The notes beneath the pieces are model-generated. The model worked only from the letters and a program-made list of their open reading frames with translations, did not search any database and was not told the origin of the DNA. Below are positions 8,936 to 18,437 of a stretch of DNA of 64,000 nucleotides, piece after piece. The stretch lies in assembly GCF_003971065.1 (NCBI RefSeq), contig NZ_RYDV01000005.1, forward strand, positions 248,001 to 312,000, written 5' to 3'. The position numbers were made by a program, and so were the translations under genes. The first letter of the stretch is position 1, and every line of letters starts with the position of its first letter. This DNA is from Candidimonas sp. SYP-B2681 (GTDB lineage: Bacteria > Pseudomonadota > Gammaproteobacteria > Burkholderiales > Burkholderiaceae_B).

Positions 8936-10429
8936 ATGATGCTTTCGACTCAGGCAGGCAATAGCAAAATTAAACGGATGGTAGTGTGTGCATCGGCGAG
9001 CCTGATGCTCGCTTTTTCCACGCTAGGTGGTGTAGTAAGCGCGCAGACGGCTGCTGTACCGACGTTGACAGTGCCCGACTTTACGGCAGCCGTGGCTAAG
9101 GCCGAAGGATCGGTCGTTAATATTAGAACAACCGAATCTGTGCCAGTGCGCAACCCGTCCCTGGGCCCCGGCGGAAACGACCCTTACGATATGTTCCGAT
9201 GGTTTTTCGGGCCTGATTTTGTGCCGCCCGGCGTGCCGGGACCCCGGCAGCGCAATACCCCTACGCCGCAAGATAAAGAGCGGACCGTGCCCCGGGGAGT
9301 CGGCTCTGGTTTCATTATCTCGAAAGACGGCTACATCCTGACGAATAATCACGTTGTCGCAAAGTCTAACGGCATCTTCGTCACTATGACCTCGGGCAAA
9401 GAATACAAAGCCAAGATTATCGGATCCGATGCTCGCACCGATGTGGCTCTCCTGAAGGTCGACGCCACGGATTTACCTCCTTTGCCCATCGGTGATTCCA
9501 ACAAACTCAAGAAAGGGCAGTGGGTACTGGCGATTGGCTCGCCTTTCGGTCTGGATTCGACCGTAACCTCGGGTATCGTCAGCGCCATCAACAGGGATAC
9601 CGGCGACTACCTGCCTTTCATTCAGACGGACGTGGCGGTTAATCCCGGTAATTCAGGCGGTCCGCTCATTGATCTTGCAGGGCAGGTTGTCGGAGTCAAT
9701 TCTCAGATCATTTCGCAAAGTGGCGGGTTCATGGGTATTTCCCTGGCCATTCCTATCGATGAAGTGATGCGCGTGGTAGAGCAGTTAAAAGCGCACGGCA
9801 AGGTGACTCGTGGCCGAGTCGGTGTACAGATCGGGCCTGTGTCTGATGAAGTGGGCAAAGCGATCGGTCTGTCTAAAGCCGAAGGCGCCATGGTCAGTAA
9901 TGTCGAGCAGGGCGGTCCCGCGGACGAAGCAGGAATACGTTCAGGCGACGTCATCACCAAGTTCGACGGCAAGACGATTACCCACATGACGGATCTTCCT
10001 CGTATCGTTGGCTCTACCAAGCCGGGTAAACGGGTGCCCATGGAAGTCTGGCGTAAAGGCAAGACCGTAACACTGCAGGTGAAGGTCGGCGAAATGCCTG
10101 CTGCCGAGAACGAAACTGGAACTCCTCAACCTGAAGCGCCTGCGGCATCGCCTGCCGATGCTCTTGGCTTAAGGGTCATCGAAGTTCCTGCTGCAGTTCG
10201 CAGCAAGCTGAAAATCAGTGGCGGCGTGCAGGTCGCTGAAGTCGAGGATCCAGCAGCGACAGCAGGACTGGCTCCAGGGGACATTATCCTTACTGTTAAC
10301 GATACGGACGTGACCGGTCCCAGCCACTATGCGAAGCTTGTTGCGGGGCTGGACAAATCGCGTGCGGCCGCTCTTCTGGTAATGCGTGGCGATCAATCTC
10401 AGTGGGTAACCGTGACTCCCGGAAAATAA
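8936..10429 (+). CDS. degP: periplasmic serine protease DegP/MucD (HtrA family)
   Basis: A 497-residue HtrA protease that degrades misfolded periplasmic proteins. A signal peptide covers about residues 1-36. The catalytic triad is His139 (TNNHVV), Asp169 (RTDVALLKV) and Ser240 (NPGNSGGPL). Two PDZ domains follow (about 285-380 and 405-490). A proline-rich insert near residues 95-118, in the L1/LA loop region, is typical of betaproteobacterial members. Two in-frame ATG codons, 8936 and 8939, follow a CTAGGA site. It closes the sigma-E module and is followed by a strong terminator. Confidence 0.95.
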   Translation: MMLSTQAGNSKIKRMVVCASASLMLAFSTLGGVVSAQTAAVPTLTVPDFTAAVAKAEGSVVNIRTTESVPVRNPSLGPGGNDPYDMFRWFFGPDFVPPGVPGPRQRNTPTPQDKERTVPRGVGSGFIISKDGYILTNNHVVAKSNGIFVTMTSGKEYKAKIIGSDARTDVALLKVDATDLPPLPIGDSNKLKKGQWVLAIGSPFGLDSTVTSGIVSAINRDTGDYLPFIQTDVAVNPGNSGGPLIDLAGQVVGVNSQIISQSGGFMGISLAIPIDEVMRVVEQLKAHGKVTRGRVGVQIGPVSDEVGKAIGLSKAEGAMVSNVEQGGPADEAGIRSGDVITKFDGKTITHMTDLPRIVGSTKPGKRVPMEVWRKGKTVTLQVKVGEMPAAENETGTPQPEAPAASPADALGLRVIEVPAAVRSKLKISGGVQVAEVEDPAATAGLAPGDIILTVNDTDVTGPSHYAKLVAGLDKSRAAALLVMRGDQSQWVTVTPGK

Positions 10430-10460
10430 TCCGTAGAAACAGCTAAAATGTCTGGATAGC

Positions 10461-10490
10461 AAAAGGGGCGCGCCCTCGGCGCGTCCCTTT
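10461..10490 (+). terminator. intrinsic terminator after degP
   Basis: A 13-base arm at 10462-10474 (AAAGGGGCGCGCC) pairs with 10478-10490 with one G-T pair and a 3-base loop. The stem is flanked by A and T tracts. It separates the sigma-E module from lepA. Confidence 0.85.
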
Positions 10491-10547
10491 CTCTTGCTCC
10501 CTTTAATATCCGCTCATGTAGTTTGATGGGCTTCTTCTTTCCGGCTT

Positions 10548-12341
10548 ATGGATCACATCCGCAACTTTTCCATCATTGCTCATATCGACCATGGCAAGTC
10601 CACTCTTGCCGATCGCCTGATTCATCGTTGCGGAGGATTAGCCGATCGTGAAATGTCTTCGCAGGTCCTGGACTCGATGGACATCGAACGCGAACGCGGC
10701 ATTACCATCAAGGCCCAGACTGCAGCGCTAAGCTATAAGGCCAAAGACGGCAAGGTCTATGCTTTCAATCTAATCGACACACCGGGGCACGTCGACTTTT
10801 CCTACGAGGTAAGTCGTTCGCTGTCCGCGTGCGAAGGTGCGCTGCTGGTCGTTGACGCAACTCAGGGTGTCGAGGCACAGACCGTCGCTAACTGCTATAC
10901 CGCCATTGAGCTTGGTGTTGAAGTCGTGCCGGTCCTCAACAAAATGGACTTGCCATCTGCCGATCCTGAAGGCGCGCGTCAGGAAATTGAAGACGTTATC
11001 GGGATTGACGCCACAGACGCCATCTTGTGCAGCGCCAAAACCGGTGTCGGCATAGACGATATCCTCGAAACCATCGTAGCCAAGATCCCGCCTCCGGTTG
11101 GTGACCCCGCTAAGCCTCTGCAAGCATTGATCATCGATTCGTGGTTCGATAATTACGTGGGCGTCGTCATGCTGGTCCGCATCGTTAATGGTGTGCTTAA
11201 ACCCAAAGACAAGATGCTGTTGATGGCCGCCGGGAAAACTCACCTTTGTGAGCATCTGGGTGTATTTACCCCCAAATCCGAGCCACGCAAAGAACTATCA
11301 GCCGGTGAAGTGGGTTTTGTCATTGCCGGGATTAAAGAACTCGAACATGCCAAAGTGGGCGATACGATCACTCTGGCCGGTAAACCGGCTTCGTCGGCCT
11401 TGCCCGGCTTCAAAGAAGTCAAGCCTCAGGTTTTTGCCGGCTTGTATCCGGTGGAAAGCAGCGAATATGATCAGTTACGCGATTCACTCGAGAAACTGAA
11501 ATTGAACGATTCGTCGCTAATGTTCGAGCCTGAAGTCTCGCAGGCCCTGGGGTTCGGATTTCGCTGTGGATTCCTTGGCCTTCTGCATATGGAAATCGTG
11601 CAGGAACGCCTCGAGCGCGAATTCGATATGGACATCATCACTACGGCGCCTACCGTGGTGTACGAAGTCCAGACTCGTGACGGCTCAATGCTCTCGATTG
11701 AAAGCCCGTCGCGCATGCCGGAAGTCGGCGACATTATCGAGATTCGGGAACCCGTCGTTACGGTAACGTTGTTTATGCCCCAGGAATATGTCGGGCCGGT
11801 CATGTCCTTGTGCATGGTCAAGCGCGGGGTGCAGCTCAACATGACCTACCATGGCCGCCAGGTCCACCTGATGTACGAAATGCCTCTGGCCGAGATCGTG
11901 CTCGACTTCTTCGATAAGCTCAAATCGGTCTCACGCGGTTATGCGTCAATGGACTACGAGTTCAAAGAGTATCGCCCCGCCGACGTGGTGCGCGTCGATT
12001 TGGTGATCAATAGCGATCGGGTCGATGCCCTGTCAATGATGGTTCATCGTTCCAATGCCCGCTACCGCGGCCGTGAAGTCGTTTCGAAAATGCGTTCGCT
12101 GATTCCGCGGCAGATGTTCGACATCGCCATTCAGGCGGCTATCGGTGCCGAAGTCATTGCCCGTGAAAACGTCAAGGCCTTGCGCAAAAACGTATTGGCA
12201 AAATGCTATGGCGGCGACATTTCTCGCAAAAAGAAATTGCTCGAGAAGCAAAAAGCCGGCAAGAAGCGGATGAAACAGGTCGGTAACGTCGAGATTCCTC
12301 AAGAGGCATTCCTGGCAATATTGCAGGTCGAGGATAAATAA
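10548..12341 (+). CDS. lepA: elongation factor 4 (LepA)
   Basis: A 597-residue ribosome-associated GTPase that back-translocates stalled ribosomes or assists initiation. GTPase motifs are seen near the start (AHIDHGKST), then DTPGH and NKMD, followed by the EF4-specific C-terminal domain ending in [20 protein letters not shown]. Length is normal. The lepA-lepB-rnc-era-recO order is widely conserved in proteobacteria, and the lepB start follows 27 bp after the lepA stop. Confidence 0.97.
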   Translation: MDHIRNFSIIAHIDHGKSTLADRLIHRCGGLADREMSSQVLDSMDIERERGITIKAQTAALSYKAKDGKVYAFNLIDTPGHVDFSYEVSRSLSACEGALLVVDATQGVEAQTVANCYTAIELGVEVVPVLNKMDLPSADPEGARQEIEDVIGIDATDAILCSAKTGVGIDDILETIVAKIPPPVGDPAKPLQALIIDSWFDNYVGVVMLVRIVNGVLKPKDKMLLMAAGKTHLCEHLGVFTPKSEPRKELSAGEVGFVIAGIKELEHAKVGDTITLAGKPASSALPGFKEVKPQVFAGLYPVESSEYDQLRDSLEKLKLNDSSLMFEPEVSQALGFGFRCGFLGLLHMEIVQERLEREFDMDIITTAPTVVYEVQTRDGSMLSIESPSRMPEVGDIIEIREPVVTVTLFMPQEYVGPVMSLCMVKRGVQLNMTYHGRQVHLMYEMPLAEIVLDFFDKLKSVSRGYASMDYEFKEYRPADVVRVDLVINSDRVDALSMMVHRSNARYRGREVVSKMRSLIPRQMFDIAIQAAIGAEVIARENVKALRKNVLAKCYGGDISRKKKLLEKQKAGKKRMKQVGNVEIPQEAFLAILQVEDK

Positions 12342-12368
12342 CTTGGTATATAACAAGGTGTGTCTGGT

Positions 12369-13256
12369 ATGAGTTGGGATTTTGCCCTGGTCTTGTTTTC
12401 GTTGCTGGTCGTAACTGGTATTGTCTGGTGTCTCGATTTTTTTTATCTGCGCGCACGGCGGCGAGCCGGGGCGGTTGCCGCCATGTCGGCTACTGCGCCT
12501 TCCGTAGCCGGGCTGGATAAGGCCGAAGCACTGCGAATTCGTCAGGACGCCTACGATAAAGCCAATAGACCACCCTGGTGGGTGGAATACTGCGTCAGTT
12601 TCTTTCCCGTAATTCTGTTCGTATTTGCCTTGCGGGCGTTTGTCGTCGAACCCTTTCGCATTCCTTCCGGATCCATGCTGCCAACCTTAAAGGATGGCGA
12701 TCTAATCCTGGTGAATAAATTTGAGTACGGGATTCGTCTGCCGGTTATCGACAAAAAGATTATCGATCTCGGCGTTCCCGAGCGTGGCGATGTGATGGTT
12801 TTTCGCTATCCCGTGGATCCTGACGTAGACTATATTAAGCGCGTGGTTGGCGTTCCCGGCGATGTGGTGGACTACCAAAACAAGGTATTGTCGATAAACG
12901 GCCAAGAAGTCCCTACCATGCGCGACGGTGATTTTTTTGAACCTGATCGATCGCAGTATGTAGGGCGCTATACCGAGCAGTTAGGTCCCGCGAAGCACAA
13001 AATCCTGCTTAACAAGCAGGCAGGCCAAGATCTGATGGCGATCTCCGATTTTCCCTATCGCGATAACTGCGAATATTTGGGTAACGGGGTTCGTTGCACC
13101 GTACCGGCTGGCCATTACTTCATGATGGGCGATAATCGCGACAATAGCCTGGATAGCCGTTACTGGGGGTTTGTTCCCGACAAATACATCGTCGGCCGCG
13201 CTTTTTTCATCTGGATGAATTTTAACGAGCCAAGCCGTATAGGCCGGTTTCAATAA
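12369..13256 (+). CDS. lepB: signal peptidase I
   Basis: An inner-membrane serine peptidase that removes signal peptides from exported proteins. The 295-residue product has membrane segments at about residues 4-26 and 75-93, catalytic Ser102 in [10 protein letters not shown], general base Lys157 in [12 protein letters not shown] and the later [12 protein letters not shown] box. The ATG at 12369 lies eight bases after AAGGTG; a GTG at 12360 is possible but overlaps that site. The stop codon overlaps the rnc start (TAATG). Confidence 0.96.
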   Translation: MSWDFALVLFSLLVVTGIVWCLDFFYLRARRRAGAVAAMSATAPSVAGLDKAEALRIRQDAYDKANRPPWWVEYCVSFFPVILFVFALRAFVVEPFRIPSGSMLPTLKDGDLILVNKFEYGIRLPVIDKKIIDLGVPERGDVMVFRYPVDPDVDYIKRVVGVPGDVVDYQNKVLSINGQEVPTMRDGDFFEPDRSQYVGRYTEQLGPAKHKILLNKQAGQDLMAISDFPYRDNCEYLGNGVRCTVPAGHYFMMGDNRDNSLDSRYWGFVPDKYIVGRAFFIWMNFNEPSRIGRFQ

Positions 13257-14014
13257 TGCCGAGTGTCACTTCGCTGGAACAGGCGCTGGACTATCATTTT
13301 GCTGATGCGACTCTGCTCGATCAAGCGTTGACCCATCGCAGCCACAGCTCGCACCATAACGAACGTCTTGAATTCCTGGGCGATTCGGTGCTTAATTTCG
13401 TGGTTGCAGCCCTGTTGTTCAAACGGTTTCCCCGGATCGACGAAGGAGATCTATCGCGCTTGCGCGCCAATCTCGTCAAACAGGCCTCGCTGGCCGATAT
13501 CGCTACGCGTTTGACGCTGTCGCAGTATTTGCGCCTTGGCGAGGGCGAACTTAAAAGCGGTGGATTTCGGCGCCCCTCGATTTTGGCAGACGCCTTGGAA
13601 GCCGTTTTCGGCGCCGTCTTTCTGGATGGTGGCTTCGACGCCGCACAGAAAGTGATTGCGCGTCAGTACGAGCCGGTGTTGGTTCATGTCGATCCCAAAA
13701 CACTGGGCAAAGACCCCAAGACGTTACTGCAGGAATTATTGCAGGCGCGCAAGCTCGATTTGCCGGCGTACACAGTTGTCGCCACGCACGGTGCGGCGCA
13801 TAATCAGTTATTTGAAGTAGAGTGCCAGATTCCCAAGCTGGATATCAAAGTCAGCGCGCCTGGAGCCAGCCGTCGTGCGGCAGAGCAGTCGGCTGCCGAG
13901 CTCGCCATTGCGGCAATCGCCGCATTGCCACCCGCCAAAGGGGCTCGTACAGCACGCGCCCGTAAGTCAACACAGTTGTCATTGCCTGTGGCAGTGTCCC
14001 AGGAGAACAAATGA
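13256..14014 (+). CDS. rnc: ribonuclease III
   Basis: A double-strand-specific endoribonuclease that processes rRNA precursors and structured mRNAs. The catalytic signature [15 protein letters not shown] is at about residues 37-51, and a double-stranded RNA binding domain follows from about residue 155 to 222. A basic tail extends to residue 252, longer than the E. coli enzyme (226 residues). Translation is coupled at both ends: TAATG with lepB and ATGA with era. Confidence 0.96.
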   Translation: MPSVTSLEQALDYHFADATLLDQALTHRSHSSHHNERLEFLGDSVLNFVVAALLFKRFPRIDEGDLSRLRANLVKQASLADIATRLTLSQYLRLGEGELKSGGFRRPSILADALEAVFGAVFLDGGFDAAQKVIARQYEPVLVHVDPKTLGKDPKTLLQELLQARKLDLPAYTVVATHGAAHNQLFEVECQIPKLDIKVSAPGASRRAAEQSAAELAIAAIAALPPAKGARTARARKSTQLSLPVAVSQENK

Positions 14015-14901
14015 CCGATGCATTTCGTTGTGGTTTCGTGGCAATCGTGGGGCGTCCCAACGTGGGCAAGTCCACACTTGCCAATGCGCTGATAGGCAGC
14101 AAAATATCAATCGTTTCGCGTAAAGCGCAAACGACCCGGCACCGGATTCACGGCGTATTGACTCGGGAACATGAACAATTTGTGTTTGTCGATACTCCCG
14201 GGTTTCAAACGCGCCATGGCGGAGCCATGAACCGCATGATGAACCGCGTTGTCACGCAGGCATTGAGCGACGTCGACGTCGTAGTGCACGTGGTCGAAGC
14301 GGGAAAGTGGTCGCCCGGGGATGCGCAATTGTTGCCTATGCTGCCAAAGTCGGGTCAAAAGACGATTCTGGTGGTAAACAAGGTCGACGCCCTGACCAGC
14401 AAGAACGACATGTTTGCCTTCGTTAGCAAGATCATGGCCTTGCATCCGTATTCCGCCGTGGTTCCCGTCAGCGCCTTGCGCGGTACGCAACTCGAGAATC
14501 TGTTAACCGAGATTGCCGCCGGTCTACCTGAAGGCGAACCTATGTTCGAGGCCGATACCCTTACTGACCGTCCCATGCGTTTTATAGTCGCCGAGCTTAT
14601 CCGCGAAAAGATCTTCCGTTTGGTGGGCGACGAGCTGCCTTATGGCTGCACTGTCGTTATCGAGGAATGGGAAGAAAACGATCAGGGTGTGCGGGTCGCG
14701 GCGTGTATTGTGGTCGAGCGCGACAGCCACCGTCCGATACTGTTGGGTGCCGGCGGCGCACACATGAAGCGCATGGCGTCGGAAGCTCGACAAGACATGG
14801 TCAAGTTGCTGGAAAAAACCGTGCATCTCGAGGTCTATATCAAGGTGCGCAAAGGCTGGTCCGATCGCGAAAGTGCCTTGCGCGAATTAGGATATGAGTA
14901 G
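14011..14901 (+). CDS. era: GTPase Era
   Basis: A 296-residue GTPase needed for 16S rRNA maturation and small-subunit assembly. The P-loop GRPNVGKST is at about 14-22, followed by the DTPG and NKVD motifs, and a C-terminal KH domain contains the [10 protein letters not shown] loop. It overlaps rnc by four bases and recO by eight, so the three are translated as a linked unit. Confidence 0.97.
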   Translation: MTDAFRCGFVAIVGRPNVGKSTLANALIGSKISIVSRKAQTTRHRIHGVLTREHEQFVFVDTPGFQTRHGGAMNRMMNRVVTQALSDVDVVVHVVEAGKWSPGDAQLLPMLPKSGQKTILVVNKVDALTSKNDMFAFVSKIMALHPYSAVVPVSALRGTQLENLLTEIAAGLPEGEPMFEADTLTDRPMRFIVAELIREKIFRLVGDELPYGCTVVIEEWEENDQGVRVAACIVVERDSHRPILLGAGGAHMKRMASEARQDMVKLLEKTVHLEVYIKVRKGWSDRESALRELGYE

Positions 14902-15568
14902 ACGAACGCAACGCGTTCAGGATGCAGTCGGCTATTTGTTGCACTCGGCCGCCTGGCGAGAAACCTCGCTGATCATACAAGTGTTCACCCGAGCCTACGG
15001 TAACGTGGCGTTGGTGGCTAAAGGCGCTAAGCGTCCCTATTCCGTGCTGCGTCCTGTGTTGTCCACCTTCCAGCCGCTGGGGCTGTCATGGAGCGGTGCG
15101 GGTGAGGTGAAGACTTTGACGCGAGCAGAGTGTGCCGGCATCCGACCGCTACACGGGCGCGCATTGATGTCAGCCTGGTATATGAATGAATTATTGCTCA
15201 GGCTGTTACCTCGGGAAGATCCGCACCCTGTCCTTTACGACGCCTACGACGCCGCCTTACAAGAGCTCTCAGCAGTGTATTCTGCCAGTGGGACTGCGCT
15301 GGCAACTGAGGATTCATCCGGGGGTGGTGACGACCCCGCTTCTCAGTCGGCAGGGGTACGCCCGCAACGATCGGCGGCAAGTGCCTTGCGGCGATTCGAG
15401 TGGGTTCTGCTGAACGAGACGGGTTACGGTTCAGGTGAAGATCCGCCTGACTTCCAGGATACGTCGCTCGAGCCCCAATTGCGCATATCCTTGCGTACAA
15501 GGCTTAATGAGCAATTGGGCCGACCCTTGTTGACGCGTAAAGTCTTGATGGAGCTCCAGCGATACTGA
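14894..15568 (+). CDS. recO: DNA repair protein RecO, atypical C-terminal half
   Basis: RecO loads RecA with RecR in gap repair. The N-terminal OB-fold region is clear (VQDAVGYLLHSAAWRETSLIIQVFT, then GAKRP) and so is the helical MSAWYMNELLLRLLPREDPHP segment. At 224 residues it is short. A low-complexity Ser/Gly/Asp linker occupies about residues 136-160. The stretch between LLNETGYG and the final helix is about 40 residues, where I would expect more in relatives. It may be a diverged but working protein, since its stop is still coupled to the next start (TGATG). Confidence 0.88.
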   Translation: MSRRTQRVQDAVGYLLHSAAWRETSLIIQVFTRAYGNVALVAKGAKRPYSVLRPVLSTFQPLGLSWSGAGEVKTLTRAECAGIRPLHGRALMSAWYMNELLLRLLPREDPHPVLYDAYDAALQELSAVYSASGTALATEDSSGGGDDPASQSAGVRPQRSAASALRRFEWVLLNETGYGSGEDPPDFQDTSLEPQLRISLRTRLNEQLGRPLLTRKVLMELQRY

Positions 15569-16155
15569 TGGAAAAGCGCGATCTCCCCGAGGTCCTGGTT
15601 CTTGACACCTGCGTACTGATATCGAATGTTTTGCGCCAGCTGCTATTACGCTTGGCAGAGCATTCCTGTTTTCGGCCCGCCTGGAGCGGTGTAATAGGCG
15701 ACGAGTGGCGCCGCAACGCTTCCCGACTGTGGGGAGTGCCCGCGCCGGAAATTCAGGCGCAGTGGCTTGCTCTGCAGGACCATTTTCCGCATGCTGACCA
15801 AGGTGTGATCGAAGGATTCAAGTCCGGCTTGCATCGTAGCGATCCGAAAGACTGGCACGTAATCGCTGCCGCCAGAGCCGCCAAGGCACATAATGCCGGA
15901 ATTCGCGCCGGTATCATCACGCGCAACATCAGGGATTTCAACCGTACTGAACTCCGCGGCTATGGGATTGAACTATTCGATCCCGACGATTTTTTAGTTC
16001 GCTGCTGGCAGCAGTTTCCTTTACCTGCGGCCAGCGTATTCGCCGAGATACCGGCATTTGCACTGGCACCCGGCAGGGAACTTGAACCTGTGCAGACCAT
16101 ACTCAAGCGTGAGCGTCTGTTCCGCCTGAACAGGCTATATCCGTGTCCGCAATGA
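15568..16155 (+). CDS. PIN-domain protein (putative ribonuclease)
   Basis: A 195-residue protein with a PIN-like pattern: an N-terminal LVLDTCVLISNV strand with acidic residue, a central acidic helix, KDWHVIAAARAAKA, then IITRNIRDFN. PIN domains are metal-dependent RNases, often VapC toxins, but there is no antitoxin gene beside it. Instead it is coupled to recO upstream (overlap of one base) and to the transporter downstream (ATGA). A housekeeping RNA role is therefore as likely as a toxin role. The part after about residue 145 has no domain I recognise. Confidence 0.8.
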   Translation: MEKRDLPEVLVLDTCVLISNVLRQLLLRLAEHSCFRPAWSGVIGDEWRRNASRLWGVPAPEIQAQWLALQDHFPHADQGVIEGFKSGLHRSDPKDWHVIAAARAAKAHNAGIRAGIITRNIRDFNRTELRGYGIELFDPDDFLVRCWQQFPLPAASVFAEIPAFALAPGRELEPVQTILKRERLFRLNRLYPCPQ

Positions 16156-17081
16156 AGCAGGGCGTTGCACTGTCGGTCTTGTCGTCGATACTGTTTGCCG
16201 TCCTCTATTACTACGCGACTGTTCTGCACCCTTTAGATGGGGCCGCTATTTTCGCATGGCGTATTGTGCTGGGTTTGCCGGCAGTGGCGCTCTTGATATC
16301 GCGCGCGCGGGGCTGGGGGGAAATCTATCAGACGATGGGTCGGCTGCGCCGCAGCGCCCACCTGTGCTTCATGCTTGTGCTCAGCGCAAGCCTGATCGGG
16401 GTTCAACTATTTCTGTTCGTATGGGCACCTTTGCATCAGCGTGCGCTGGACGTCTCTTTAGGCTATTTTCTGCTGCCTCTGATGATGGTAGTCGTTGGCC
16501 GGGTGTTTTATCGAGAACGCCTGACGCGAACACAAACGGTGGCTGTGTTGATCGCCTTTATAGGCGTGCTCCATGAGCTTTTCAGGGCCGACTCCTTTTC
16601 CTGGGTAACCGCCGTCGTGATGTTGGGATATCCTCCCTATTTCATGTTGCGGCGGGTATTGCGCACGGGAAGCCTAAGCGCCCTATGGTTCGATATGTTG
16701 ATTATGCTGCCCGCGGCCCTCTTCTTGTTGCAAGGGCAGGAAGTCAGCGTGTGGGACCAATTCTCACGTTATCCTGCACTGTTTGCATTGGTACCTTTGC
16801 TTGGGCTAATTAGCTCGGCTGCTCTTATTTCGTATATTTCGGCTAGCCGGCTCCTTCCCTTGGGACTTTTTGGGCTTCTAGGTTATGTCGAACCCGTGCT
16901 CCTGTTTTGGGTTGCCTTTTTGTTCTTGAACGAAGATTTACCGGAAAAAGCCTGGTTGACCTACATTCCTATATGGATTGCCGTGTTGTTGATGGTCGGG
17001 GAAGGGTTTATCAAATGGATCAGCGAGAGTCGTCTGGCACAAAAAAACCCGACCAAGGCGTCAGCCACCGGCCGGGTATGA
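16152..17081 (+). CDS. EamA/RarD-type transporter
   Basis: About 309 residues with ten hydrophobic segments, resembling RarD (chloramphenicol-sensitivity family) more than other EamA members, for example in the start MKQGVALSVLSSILFAVLYYYATVL and the C-terminal YVEPVLLFWVAFLFLNE. These are drug/metabolite exporters of mostly unknown substrate. The ATG at 16152 overlaps the PIN gene stop as ATGA; a GTG at 16143 would add three residues. The last codons also encode, on the opposite strand, a terminator for the convergent BI-1 gene. Confidence 0.88.
   Translation: MKQGVALSVLSSILFAVLYYYATVLHPLDGAAIFAWRIVLGLPAVALLISRARGWGEIYQTMGRLRRSAHLCFMLVLSASLIGVQLFLFVWAPLHQRALDVSLGYFLLPLMMVVVGRVFYRERLTRTQTVAVLIAFIGVLHELFRADSFSWVTAVVMLGYPPYFMLRRVLRTGSLSALWFDMLIMLPAALFLLQGQEVSVWDQFSRYPALFALVPLLGLISSAALISYISASRLLPLGLFGLLGYVEPVLLFWVAFLFLNEDLPEKAWLTYIPIWIAVLLMVGEGFIKWISESRLAQKNPTKASATGRV
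17041..17077 (-). terminator. terminator for the BI-1 gene, inside the neighbour's coding end
   Basis: Read on the minus strand, ACCCGGCC (from 17077) pairs with GGTCGGGT (ending at 17047) and is followed by seven T residues. It lies wholly within the last codons of the convergent EamA/RarD-type gene. Confidence 0.7.
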
Positions 17082-17102
17082 CGCCCGTGCGAACACGGGC
17101 GT
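17081..17102. repeat. perfect inverted repeat between convergent genes
   Basis: ACGCCCGTG and CACGGGCGT form a perfect 9-bp stem with a CGAA loop, a stable GNRA-like form. There is no T tract on either side, so it is more likely a 3'-end stabiliser or part of a bidirectional ending than a terminator by itself. Confidence 0.7.
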
Positions 17103-17111
17103 ATAGGGTGT

Positions 17112-17819
17112 TTACTCGCGGTCGCCGCCCACGATGCCAAGCAACATCAACAAATTAGCGAAGATGTTGTAGACGTCCAGATAGATGGCAAGGGTGGCCG
17201 ACACATAGTTCGTTTCACCGCCATTGACGACTCGCTGCAGGTCGACCAGCAAAAGGGCCGAAAAAATGCCAATAGCCATTACGGAAATGGTTAGCATTAG
17301 GGCCGGCAACTGAAGAAATATGTTCGCCAGCGAAGCGACGATCAGAATGACAACCCCGATTAGCAAGAATTTTTGCATGTTCGAGAAGTCGCGCTTACTG
17401 GTACTGGCCACTGCGGCCATGGTGCCAAAGACTGCAGCCGTACCACCAAACGCCATCATGATCAATTGTGAGCCGTTGGCGAAGCCCATCACGAAGCCGA
17501 GAAGCCGGGACAGCATGATGCCCATGAAAAAGGTGAAGGCAAGCAGCAGGGCGACACCTAACGAACTATCTTTGTTGCGCTCGATCAGGTACATAAGCCC
17601 GAACGCCCCGATCAGGAACACGATAACGCTGGTTCCCGGGCTGGCGCCCATCACTTGGTTGAGCCCGGTATTAAGCCCCACCAAAGCGCCCAAGACAGTG
17701 GGGATCATCGACAGGGCGAGCAGCCAATAAGTATTGCGCATGACGCGGTTGCGCACTACCTCGGACGAGGCCGTGGGATAGCCACGGTCAGGCAGACTGG
17801 GTTGACGAAAGTCGGTCAT
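17112..17819 (-). CDS. Bax inhibitor-1 / YccA family membrane protein
   Basis: A 235-residue protein with seven hydrophobic segments after a short N-terminal cytoplasmic stretch (MTDFRQPSLPDRGYPTASSE). The LALYLDVYNIFANLLMLLGI ending carries the conserved acidic residue and DxYN motif of the family. Bacterial members such as YccA and YbhL modulate FtsH proteolysis or behave as calcium-leak channels; which one applies cannot be told here. It is transcribed toward the EamA/RarD-type gene, with 30 bp between the two stops. Confidence 0.9.
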   Translation of the reverse strand: MTDFRQPSLPDRGYPTASSEVVRNRVMRNTYWLLALSMIPTVLGALVGLNTGLNQVMGASPGTSVIVFLIGAFGLMYLIERNKDSSLGVALLLAFTFFMGIMLSRLLGFVMGFANGSQLIMMAFGGTAAVFGTMAAVASTSKRDFSNMQKFLLIGVVILIVASLANIFLQLPALMLTISVMAIGIFSALLLVDLQRVVNGGETNYVSATLAIYLDVYNIFANLLMLLGIVGGDRE

Positions 17820-17927
17820 GGTAAATCCTTTAGTGTGTAATCTTTCAAAAAGGGAACGCCCTTCATAGTAGGATTAGATTAACTGACAAGCAGCTGAATT
17901 TGCAAGAGGTGATTAGGGTAGCATTGC

Positions 17928-18371
17928 TCACGTTTTCCCCGACAGGTCATGGGCGTGCAGAGCATGACCGGCTTCTTTATATTCCCGCCAGCGTTCGCGC
18001 GCGGCCTGCTTGTCGTCATCGTGGTTGCTGACGATTTCGAGGATTCGTTCGAACTTCTCCGCACCCGGCGGGCATTGCAGGTCGAGGTTGAGCAACCATG
18101 GCTGTAACTGCCCGCTTTCGACGGCAGGCGGTGTCGGTTCGGCCGAGGTCAACCATACCGCGGTTTGACCGGCTAGCGGATCGTCGGCGAGTACATGCGG
18201 CACGAAAGAGGTCGCTTCGAAGCCCCATAACAGGCGGTCAAAGCGAACCAGTCTTTGGGTATCTTTAGTATAGATGACCAAAGGGCGACCGGCGAGATAG
18301 TGTTTGCGAACGACCTCGCATGCCATACGTAAACGATCGGTGGCGCCGAAAGCGAAATCAATGCGCGCCAT
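17928..18371 (-). CDS. holC: DNA polymerase III chi subunit
   Basis: HolC links the clamp loader to single-stranded DNA binding protein. The 147-residue product starts MARIDFAFGATDRLRMACEVVRKHYLAG, the usual betaproteobacterial form, and contains FDRLLWGFEATSFVPHVLADDPLA. The ATG at 18371 is preferred to one at 18383 on conservation; neither has a clear Shine-Dalgarno. It is downstream of pepA, a pairing conserved in proteobacteria (pepA-holC), which supports the call. Confidence 0.92.
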   Translation of the reverse strand: MARIDFAFGATDRLRMACEVVRKHYLAGRPLVIYTKDTQRLVRFDRLLWGFEATSFVPHVLADDPLAGQTAVWLTSAEPTPPAVESGQLQPWLLNLDLQCPPGAEKFERILEIVSNHDDDKQAARERWREYKEAGHALHAHDLSGKT

Positions 18372-18437
18372 CAGGCAGTCCATTCATGTCAGGGACTGTT
18401 GCGGCACGCGACAATCGGGGTGCTGGCATAGTCCGGT

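Noticed and set aside
15568-16155. The PIN gene as a VapC toxin in a toxin-antitoxin pair.
   Set aside because: No small antitoxin gene overlaps it; both neighbours are coupled housekeeping or transporter genes.
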